From NCBI GenBank assembly GCA_026983855.1, contig JALSTE010000447.1:1-11224 (forward strand): 11,224 bases of DNA. The letters are read 5' to 3'. The notes under the pieces are model-generated. The model worked only from the letters and a program-made list of their open reading frames with translations. It was not told the DNA's origin and made no database searches. The position numbers were made by a program, and so were the translations under genes. Source of the DNA: Acidimicrobiia bacterium. GTDB taxonomy: Bacteria; Actinomycetota; Acidimicrobiia; Acidimicrobiales; Poriferisodalaceae. Shown here in pieces: positions 6,686 through 11,224 of the stretch. The stretch's first letter is position 1, and every line of letters begins with the position of its first letter.

Positions 6686-6747
6686 TGTCAGCACGCCTGG
6701 AATGGCCGCATCGGCCCGTGGAGCGACCGGGAGGGATCCGGATATGA
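6685..6747 (+). CDS. Candidate 20-codon coupling micro-ORF between pilM-N and pilO
   Basis: ATG 6685 overlaps the pilM-N stop as TGATG, and the TGA stop (6745-6747) overlaps the pilO ATG as ATGA. A perfectly spaced GGAGGG (6674-6679) precedes it. The 20-residue product begins MSARLEW, is basic (five Arg), has no membrane segment, and resembles nothing I recognise. Likely role, if translated, is passing ribosomes from pilM-N to pilO rather than making a working peptide. It could also be chance, because pilO has its own good ribosome-binding site inside this ORF (GGGAGGG, 6729-6735). Stop/start overlaps and the site are seen; translation is inferred. Confidence 0.4.
   Translation: MSARLEWPHRPVERPGGIRI
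6729..6735 (+). promoter_or_regulatory. Ribosome-binding site fixing the pilO start
   Basis: GGGAGGG 8 nt before ATG 6744. This supports ATG 6744 over the much longer open frame reaching back to 6579, which would overlap the pilM-N tail by about 100 bp and adds an Arg/Pro-rich shadow sequence. Confidence 0.6.
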
Positions 6748-7358
6748 ATCGTCGAATGGCCCTGTCGCTGGGCGGGATCGCGGCGGTGATGGTTCTCGCC
6801 TGGTGGATGTTGATGTGGAAGCCGGCGGGAGGCGACCTGGCGGCGGCGCGCAAGCGGACCGACCAGGCCACCCAGCAGATCAACCAGATGCAGGTTCAGC
6901 TCAGCCGTCTCGAGGTGATCCGGGATGAACTCCCGGCCCTGCAGAGCCAGGTCCAGAATCTCAGGACCGCCATACCCGACAGCCCGGGGCTGGCCGATTT
7001 CCTCCTGGCCGCCCATGACGCCGAGGCGGCCTCGGGCCTGGAGTTCCTCACCGCCACCGCCAACGAACCGGCACCGGGACCGATCCCCGGCCTGCAGGTC
7101 ATCGACGTGCAGCTGACCGGGAACGGTGGCTACTACCAGGTGCTCGATTTCGTGAACCGGTTGCAGGCCATGCACCGGATCATGTCGATCAGCAACATCA
7201 CCGTGGTCTCGGCCAACTCCGAGGACACCGTGGAGATCGGTCCCCCGAATCTCCAGTTGACCATCTCGGGCCGTCTCTACATGGCAACCCCCGAAACACC
7301 CACCGATCCCTCGGTTCCGGAGGCCTCCCCCACGCCCGACACCGGAGCGGGAGCCTGA
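6744..7358 (+). CDS. pilO: Type IV pilus inner-membrane alignment protein PilO
   Basis: Partner of PilN; the two form coiled-coil heterodimers across the membrane that transmit motor motion. The 204 aa have a short cytoplasmic N-terminus (MNRR), one membrane helix (about 5-25, GGIAAVMVLAWWMLMW), a long coiled coil (about 28-75, rich in Gln and Leu), then the ferredoxin-like domain with SPGLADFLLAAHDAEAASGL and GGYYQVLDFVNRLQAMHRIM, characteristic of PilO. The C-terminal 25 residues are Pro/Thr-rich and look unstructured. Size fits PilO (about 200). The start is ATG 6744, set by the ribosome site and by the overlap with the micro-ORF stop. It is 58 bp after the pilM-N stop and 1 bp before the next gene, so the three are one translational block. 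Confidence 0.9.
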   Translation: MNRRMALSLGGIAAVMVLAWWMLMWKPAGGDLAAARKRTDQATQQINQMQVQLSRLEVIRDELPALQSQVQNLRTAIPDSPGLADFLLAAHDAEAASGLEFLTATANEPAPGPIPGLQVIDVQLTGNGGYYQVLDFVNRLQAMHRIMSISNITVVSANSEDTVEIGPPNLQLTISGRLYMATPETPTDPSVPEASPTPDTGAGA

Positions 7359-7359
7359 C

Positions 7360-8025
7360 ATGAGCTTTGAACCCCTAGCCCCCACACCGATGCTGCCGGA
7401 GAACCCCCCCTCCCGGGGCCGGGTGGCCCTCAAGCTGGCCGCCGGGGCGTCCCTGCTGGCGTTCGCCGTGTACGCCCTCGTCCCCGCCCTGGCCGACCGG
7501 GGATCGGCTGATCCCGAACCCACCCCGGCCGCCCCGGCCCGGGTGGTGGTCGCCAACGCCGGGTCGGTGTCTGCCCAGCCGCCCTCGGGCCGTCCCGCCG
7601 TGGTGGAGACCTTCGAGGTGTTCGGGGGCAAGAACCCGTTCGAACCCCCCAGCGTTTTCCCGGTGAACAGCCCTCCCGACACCGTCGGCGAGCCGGCCTC
7701 GACCCCGACCGGCAACGGTTCGGGGGTCACGACGACGACCACACCCACCGACTCCGGTGGTGGGGCCGCGACGACCACCACCACCCAGCCCGTGGTCCAG
7801 GATCCGGGTCGGGCCGAGTCGGTGGCCCTGCTCGAGATCTTCGCCGACTCCGAGGGGACCGTCGCCACCGTGAGGGTCTCCGGCGTCGTGTACCAGGTGA
7901 GGGAGGGTGACGTGTTCGCCGAGTCCTACCAGGTCGTCTCCCTCGATCAGGGGACGGGGTGCGGCGAGTTCCTGTTCGGGGACAGCCAGTTCAGCCTGTG
8001 TGAGGGCCAGGAGATCCTCAAGTAG
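7360..8025 (+). CDS. PilP-like membrane-anchored pilus alignment protein (tentative)
   Basis: 221 aa, with no family match I can state with certainty. Seen: a short N-terminus, one membrane helix (about 22-45) and a disordered Pro/Ala stretch. FGGKNPFEPP (88-97) recalls the R/K-D/N-PF-x-P motif of PilP and GspC. A Thr-rich low-complexity linker follows (about 119-146, two runs of five Thr), then a compact beta-rich domain (about 154-221: LLEIFADSEGTVATVRVSG, then VVYQVREGDV) with Cys201 and Cys214. Position right after pilM-N-O is exactly where pilP stands in Gram-negative operons, and the beta domain has the PilP pattern of a value-carrying strand, then x-V-x-x-G-D/N. PilP is normally a lipoprotein that contacts the PilQ secretin; here the anchor is a helix and no secretin is present. 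ATG 7360 has GGGAG at 6-nt spacing and a 1-bp gap from pilO. Role in the alignment complex is inferred from context. Confidence 0.7.
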   Translation: MSFEPLAPTPMLPENPPSRGRVALKLAAGASLLAFAVYALVPALADRGSADPEPTPAAPARVVVANAGSVSAQPPSGRPAVVETFEVFGGKNPFEPPSVFPVNSPPDTVGEPASTPTGNGSGVTTTTTPTDSGGGAATTTTTQPVVQDPGRAESVALLEIFADSEGTVATVRVSGVVYQVREGDVFAESYQVVSLDQGTGCGEFLFGDSQFSLCEGQEILK

Positions 8026-8033
8026 GTCACCCC
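7996..8033 (+). repeat. 38-bp direct repeat, copy 1 (contains the end of the PilP-like gene)
   Basis: Identical over 38 bp to 8067-8104, at a period of 71 bp. This copy encodes the last nine codons, LCEGQEILK, and the TAG stop of the PilP-like gene plus 8 bp beyond. Confidence 0.95.
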
Positions 8034-8066
8034 CCGGAGAGGTCCATCTGGGCAACTACCTGGGGG

Positions 8067-8104
8067 CTGTGTGAGGGCCAGGAGATCCTCAAGTAGGTCA
8101 CCCC
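8067..8104 (+). repeat. 38-bp direct repeat, copy 2 (non-coding)
   Basis: Perfect second copy, separated from copy 1 by 33 bp. The offset of 71 is not a multiple of 3, and an in-frame stop lies between them, so this copy is not part of the upstream protein. It looks like a recent local duplication, or the scar of a rearrangement, at the junction between pilus and aro genes. Confidence 0.95.
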
Positions 8105-8114
8105 GTCCGTGGGA

Positions 8115-8145
8115 CCGGGGCCCCGGGGCCCTACCGTGTTGACCG
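8115..8145 (+). promoter_or_regulatory. GC palindrome and possible leaderless aroK promoter
   Basis: CCGGGGCCCCGG (8115-8126) is a perfect 12-bp palindrome that overlaps a second one, GGCCCCGGGGCC (8119-8130). TACCGT (8132-8137) fits the actinobacterial TANNNT -10 pattern and lies 8 bp before ATG 8146; with no ribosome-binding site before aroK, this geometry suits a leaderless transcript. No -35 is evident. The palindrome could instead be a weak terminator for the pilus operon. Spacing and motifs are seen; promoter activity is inferred. Confidence 0.33.
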
Positions 8146-8742
8146 ATGTCCCCCCAGCACCTGATCCTCACCGGAATGCCCGGCGCCGGCAAGACCTGCG
8201 TCGGTCGGTCCCTGGCCCGGATCCTGGGGCGGGAGTTCGTGGACCTGGATCTCGAGATCGACCGCCTGGGGGGCCGGAGCCCGGCGGAGATACTCCGTGA
8301 GGACGGTGAGGACGTCTTCCGGAGGTTGGAGACGAATACCCTCGAACGGGTCCTGGGGCGCGAGGCGCCCCTGGTGGTGGCCCTGGGTGGGGGTACCATC
8401 GTGACCGCGGCGGCCCGCGAACGACTCCGGCCGGAGCTGGTGGTGTTCCTCGAGGTGGACCTGTCCGATCTGGTGGCCCGGGTGACCCCGTCGGGATCGG
8501 CCCGACGTCCCCTCCTCGGAGCCGACCCCCGGGCCTCGATGGCGGAACTGCTCGCGGCCAGGGAACCCTGGTACCGGGAGACGGCAACCATCAGTGTCGC
8601 CGCCGGGGCCCATCCCGACGCCGTGGCCCTGGGGGTGCTCGAGGCCCTGGCCGCCATCGACGTCGGGGCCGGGGCGCCCCAATACCATTGGGCCCCCACC
8701 ACACGAGGGGAGGAGGCCGATGTCCCCGGCGGAGACAACTGA
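8146..8742 (+). CDS. aroK: Shikimate kinase
   Basis: Phosphorylates shikimate at the 3-hydroxyl with ATP, step 5 to chorismate, in the cytoplasm. Seen: Walker A GMPGAGKT (10-17); shikimate-site FVDLDLEIDRLGG (31-43; Asp33, Asp35) followed by the family pattern EILREDGEDVFRRLE with Arg59/Arg60; Walker B-type ALGGGTI (79-85); LID region with Arg121 in SARRPLL; and the late conserved AREPWYRE (138-145). The 198 aa is slightly longer than the usual 170-180 because of a Pro/Gly/acidic tail that overlaps the aroB start by 23 bp. No ribosome-binding site precedes ATG 8146, which may mean a leaderless mRNA. Overlap with aroB implies coupled translation. Family assignment is firm. Confidence 0.94.
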   Translation: MSPQHLILTGMPGAGKTCVGRSLARILGREFVDLDLEIDRLGGRSPAEILREDGEDVFRRLETNTLERVLGREAPLVVALGGGTIVTAAARERLRPELVVFLEVDLSDLVARVTPSGSARRPLLGADPRASMAELLAAREPWYRETATISVAAGAHPDAVALGVLEALAAIDVGAGAPQYHWAPTTRGEEADVPGGDN

Positions 8743-9874
8743 TCCGGCGGCGGAGCAGCCCGTGACCGAGGTGGGCCCGGACCGCGGGACGCCCGTGATC
8801 GAGCCTGATCCGGCGGCGGGGATGCACGTCATCGAGGTGGGCCTGGGCGACCGGTCCTATCCGGTCGTGGTGGGCGACGGCGCGGTCTCCGCCGTGGCCG
8901 GGCTGGTGCCCGGCGACGTGCGTCGGGCCACCGTCGTCACCCAGGAACCGGTGCGGTACGTGGCCGAGACGGTGGCGGGGAGTCTCGGGAACCTCCTGGG
9001 ATCCGAGCCCGAGGTGGTCACCATCGCCGGGGGAGAGGGGGCCAAGACCCTGTCCACGGTCGAGGAGCTCACCCGCCGCTGGGTCCGGGCCGGTCTGAAC
9101 CGGAGGGACCTGGTGGTCTCCGTGGGTGGGGGTGTGGTCAGCGACGTGGTCGGATTCGCGGCCTCCGTCTACCACCGGGGAACGAGGGTGCTGCACGTGT
9201 CCACGACCCTTCTGGGTCAGGTCGACGCCGCGATCGGTGGCAAGACCGGGGTGAACCTGCCCGAGGGGAAGAACCTGGTCGGGGCCTTCTGGCAGCCCAC
9301 GGCGGTGGTGTGCGACACGGCCACCCTGGCCACCCTGCCACCGCGGGAGCTGGCCTCGGGGATGGGCGAGGTCGCCAAGTACCACTTCCTGGGGGGAGGG
9401 GAGCTGCTCGATCCCGCCGGGGACGGCGCCCGGACCATGGACATGGCGACCCGGGTGGCGGTGTGCGTGGGCATAAAGGCCTCCGTCGTGGCCGCCGACG
9501 AACGCGAGTCCGGGTCCCGGGCGACCCTGAACTATGGCCACACCCTGGCCCACGCCCTGGAGATCGCCGGGGGGTTCGATCTGCGCCACGGTGAGGCGGT
9601 GGCCATCGGGCTGATCTACGCCGCTGAGGTGGCCCGGGCCCTGGGGCGGATCGACGACCTTCGGGTGGCCGAGCACCGTCGGGTGGTGGCCGCCCACGGG
9701 CTGCCCGACCGCATCCCCGGTGGTTTGGACCCCGAGGAGTTGTTGGACCTGTTCGGGAGGGACAAGAAGGCCCTCAGCGGTGTCACCCTGGTGCTGGACG
9801 GCCCGGCCGGGGTGGAGACGGTGACCGGTATCGATCCGGGCGTCCTGCGGGGAGCCCTCGACGCCGTGCTGTGA
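8720..9874 (+). CDS. aroB: 3-Dehydroquinate synthase
   Basis: Converts DAHP to 3-dehydroquinate using NAD and a divalent metal; step 2 of the pathway. Start ATG 8720 gives 384 aa and is backed by GGGGAGG (8707-8713) at 6-nt spacing; ATG 8822 is the start conventional AroB length would suggest (350 aa). Seen: GEGAKTLSTVEELTRR (NAD/substrate region), DLVVSVGGGVVSDVVGFAAS, STTLLGQVDAAIGGKTGVNLPEGKNLVGAF, metal-ligand Glu217 in GMGEVAKY, His274 in NYGHTLAHALE, and His290 in LRHGEAVAIG, all in family order. The first 34 residues arise from a tandem duplication of a 66-bp segment and are unlikely to matter for catalysis. The gene overlaps aroK by 23 bp. aroQ follows after 94 bp. Confidence 0.95.
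   Translation: MSPAETTDPAAEQPVTEVGPDRGTPVIEPDPAAGMHVIEVGLGDRSYPVVVGDGAVSAVAGLVPGDVRRATVVTQEPVRYVAETVAGSLGNLLGSEPEVVTIAGGEGAKTLSTVEELTRRWVRAGLNRRDLVVSVGGGVVSDVVGFAASVYHRGTRVLHVSTTLLGQVDAAIGGKTGVNLPEGKNLVGAFWQPTAVVCDTATLATLPPRELASGMGEVAKYHFLGGGELLDPAGDGARTMDMATRVAVCVGIKASVVAADERESGSRATLNYGHTLAHALEIAGGFDLRHGEAVAIGLIYAAEVARALGRIDDLRVAEHRRVVAAHGLPDRIPGGLDPEELLDLFGRDKKALSGVTLVLDGPAGVETVTGIDPGVLRGALDAVL
8741..8872 (+). repeat. Imperfect 66-bp tandem duplication at the aroB 5' end
   Basis: Units 8741-8806 and 8807-8872. Shared blocks at offset 66 include CTGATCCGGCGGCGG (8739-8753 and 8805-8819) and GAGGTGGGCC (8768-8777 and 8834-8843). In protein, the segment from DPAAEQPVTEVG (residue 8) parallels that from DPAAGMHVIEVG (residue 30). 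The unit is 22 codons, so frame is kept. Confidence 0.7.
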
Positions 9875-9968
9875 CCCCGGCACACCCGCCCCGGACCCGC
9901 CGGGCCCGTCGGTCTGCGCCGGGGAGGGCCGGTCTGGCAATCTGGGGGTCCGACGACCCGAGGTGCCC

Positions 9969-10412
9969 ATGTCCCGACCCGTGGTGATGCTGCTTTCCGG
10001 ACCCAACCTGAACCTCCTGGGTGAGAGGGAGCCCGAGGTCTACGGCCGCGCCACCCTCGCCGATCACGTGGAGGCGGCCCGGGCCGAGGCCGAGAGCCTG
10101 GGGTGGGAGCTCGAGCACCACCAGAGCAACCACGAGGGCCACCTAATAGACCTGATCCACACCGCCCGGGGAAGGTGCGGGGCCCTGATCATCAACCCCG
10201 GGGCACTGACCCACTACTCCCGGGCCCTGGCCGACGCCCTGGCCACCTTCGAGGGGCCCACGGTGGAACTGCATCTCTCCAATCCCGCCGCCCGTGAGGA
10301 CTGGCGGCGGGTATCGGTCGTGGCGCCCGTCGTCACCGGCACCATCGCCGGATTCGGGGGGGTGGGGTACCCCCTGGCGGTGAGGGCGGCGGTGGGGGCC
10401 GGTTCCGGGTGA
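9969..10412 (+). CDS. aroQ: Type II 3-dehydroquinate dehydratase
   Basis: Dehydrates 3-dehydroquinate to 3-dehydroshikimate by the type II (trans, enolate) route, step 3, as a cytoplasmic dodecamer in the family. The 147 aa is the usual length. Seen: GPNLNLLGEREPEVYG (11-26) with catalytic Tyr25 and Arg20; QSNHEGHLIDLIH (52-64); INPGALTHYSRALADAL (75-91) with Asn76; ELHLSNPAAREDWRRVSV (100-117) with His102; and GTIAGFGGVGYPLAV. Start ATG 9969 is preferred over GTG 9963: GAGG (9960-9963) stands 5 nt before the ATG, and the protein then begins as family members do. The 94-bp gap after aroB shows no clear promoter or terminator. Its TGA overlaps the next gene's GTG. Confidence 0.95.
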   Translation: MSRPVVMLLSGPNLNLLGEREPEVYGRATLADHVEAARAEAESLGWELEHHQSNHEGHLIDLIHTARGRCGALIINPGALTHYSRALADALATFEGPTVELHLSNPAAREDWRRVSVVAPVVTGTIAGFGGVGYPLAVRAAVGAGSG

Positions 10413-11224
10413 ACCCCGCCCCGGCCCCCGGTGAGCTACCGGGATTCGACATGGCCCGTCGCCGTGGGGGCGTCCTCAACGCCCTGGAGGAGGCGGGGAT
10501 CGATTTCCTCATCGTCACCTCGGGGGTCAACATCAGGTACCTCACGGGTTTCACCGGCTCGGCGGGCAGCCTGGTCGTGTCCCCCTCGGAGTTCACCCTG
10601 GTGACGGACGGCCGCTACGCCGAGCAGGCCTCCGAAGAGATCACGCCGGCCCGGGCCCAGGGACCGGTGGTCCTCGAGGTCGTCGACTCGAGCGACCAGT
10701 CGGGCGTCATCGCCTCCCTGGTCCCGCGGGGGTCCAGGGTCGGGTTGGAGGCCCCGCACGTCAGCTGGGCCCGGGCCCGGACCATCAGCGGGGAGTGGTT
10801 GCCCCACTGCTCGGTCGTGCCCACGTCGGACCTGGTCGAGGGGATCCGCCGGGTCAAGGACCGCGGCGAGGTGGCCCGCATCGCCGCCGCCGCCCGAATC
10901 GTGGACCGGGCCCTGGCCGAGGTGGCCGGGGAACTGGTCTCGCGGCCCACCGAGAGGGATTTCGCCCTCCTCCTGGACCGTCGCATGGTCGATCTGGGCG
11001 CCGATGGGACGGCCTTCGAGACGATCGTCGCCTCGGGTCCCAACGCCGCCCGACCCCACCACCGTCCCTCGGGGAGGGTCATCGGCGGCGACGGATCATC
11101 GGAGGGCCCGGAGACGGTGATCATCGACGTGGGGGCGATGGTGGAGGGCTACCGCTCGGACATGACCCGGACGTTCCTGGTGGGGGAGGGCGGCCTGGTG
11201 GGGGAGGGCGGCCTGGTGGGGGAG
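10409..11224 (+). CDS. Xaa-Pro aminopeptidase / M24 metallopeptidase, partial (runs off window)
   Basis: Cytoplasmic di-metal peptidase removing N-terminal residues before proline, or a prolidase; the two are not separable here. 272 codons are visible. The N-terminal creatinase-like domain includes VNIRYLTGFTGSAGSLVVSP and TDGRYAEQASEE. The M24 domain opens with DRGEVARIAAAARIVDRAL, then ASGPNAARPHHRPSGR with the conserved His pair, and metal ligands Asp240 in IIDVGAMVEGY and Asp251 in SDMTRTF, spaced 11 as in the family. The remaining ligands lie past the edge. GTG 10409 overlaps the aroQ stop as GTGA; ATG 10451 is the in-frame alternative and lacks a better ribosome site. A gene of this type commonly stands between aro genes and efp in Actinobacteria. 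Odd: after TRTF the sequence becomes a LVGEGG repeat up to the edge. Confidence 0.9.
   Translation, partial: MNPAPAPGELPGFDMARRRGGVLNALEEAGIDFLIVTSGVNIRYLTGFTGSAGSLVVSPSEFTLVTDGRYAEQASEEITPARAQGPVVLEVVDSSDQSGVIASLVPRGSRVGLEAPHVSWARARTISGEWLPHCSVVPTSDLVEGIRRVKDRGEVARIAAAARIVDRALAEVAGELVSRPTERDFALLLDRRMVDLGADGTAFETIVASGPNAARPHHRPSGRVIGGDGSSEGPETVIIDVGAMVEGYRSDMTRTFLVGEGGLVGEGGLVGE
11177..11224 (+). repeat. In-frame 18-bp tandem repeat inside the M24 peptidase gene
   Basis: CTGGTGGGGGAGGGCGGC at 11177-11194 and 11195-11212, then 12 bp of a third identical unit to the window end. It encodes LVGEGG LVGEGG LVGE. All visible copies are identical; the total number is unknown because the window stops inside the array. 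Confidence 0.9.

Noticed and set aside
6579..6743. Longer pilO start at 6579
   Set aside because: It would overlap the pilM-N tail, adds an Arg/Pro-rich stretch before a normal PilO N-terminus, and lacks the good ribosome site found before 6744.
8034..8104. A second coding exon-like tail or small gene using repeat copy 2
   Set aside because: Copy 2 is out of frame with the upstream gene and no start with a ribosome site precedes it.
8591..10006. 471-codon open frame on the minus strand over aroB
   Set aside because: Same kind of antisense shadow, with low-complexity Gly/His/Pro sequence opposite a well-conserved AroB.
1..11224. tRNA, rRNA, CRISPR arrays, insertion sequences or phage attachment sites
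   Set aside because: None seen by eye; the repeats present are short local duplications, not regularly spaced arrays, and no transposase or integrase motif occurs in any plausible frame.

Overview
The window reads as a very GC-rich (about 70%, strongly G/C-ending codons) chromosomal segment of a Gram-positive-type actinobacterium. The closest fit I can argue is a member of the Acidimicrobiia or a related deep actinobacterial lineage. The grounds are the composition, a monoderm-style type IV pilus set with no secretin gene, and the placement of the pilus genes inside a shikimate-pathway gene string. That assignment is an inference, not a database result. All genes I can support lie on the + strand; the long antisense open frames are composition shadows.

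Layout: (1) 1-366, the 3' end of aroE (shikimate dehydrogenase). (2) 389-8025, a type IV pilus cluster: a PilT-type ATPase carrying an extra PilB/GspE-like N-terminal domain; pilC (platform protein); pilA (one class III major-type prepilin); pilD (prepilin peptidase); a natural PilM-PilN fusion; pilO; and a PilP-like membrane-anchored protein. (3) 8146-10412, a return to shikimate genes: aroK, aroB and aroQ. (4) 10409 to the edge, an M24 Xaa-Pro aminopeptidase, cut by the window.

How they work together: PilA is made with a short leader, which PilD cuts and N-methylates. PilC with a cytoplasmic ATPase moves pilin in and out of the fibre. The PilM-N fusion, PilO and the PilP-like protein would form the inner alignment complex that couples the cytoplasmic motor to the envelope. 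No PilB extension ATPase, PilQ secretin or minor pilins are in the window. The aro genes make chorismate precursors: AroB at step 2, AroQ step 3, AroE step 4, AroK step 5. aroC is absent here.

Most worth a second look: the MshEN-type domain fused to PilT; the PilM-PilN fusion; a PilP-like protein in an apparently secretin-less system; a 20-codon micro-ORF that links pilM-N to pilO by TGATG and ATGA stop/start overlaps; a structured 232-nt leader before pilM whose last hairpin covers the ribosome-binding site; and three separate short sequence duplications in the last 3.3 kb (a 38-bp direct repeat at the pil/aro junction, a 66-bp tandem duplication that lengthens the AroB N-terminus, and an in-frame 18-bp tandem repeat running into the window edge).
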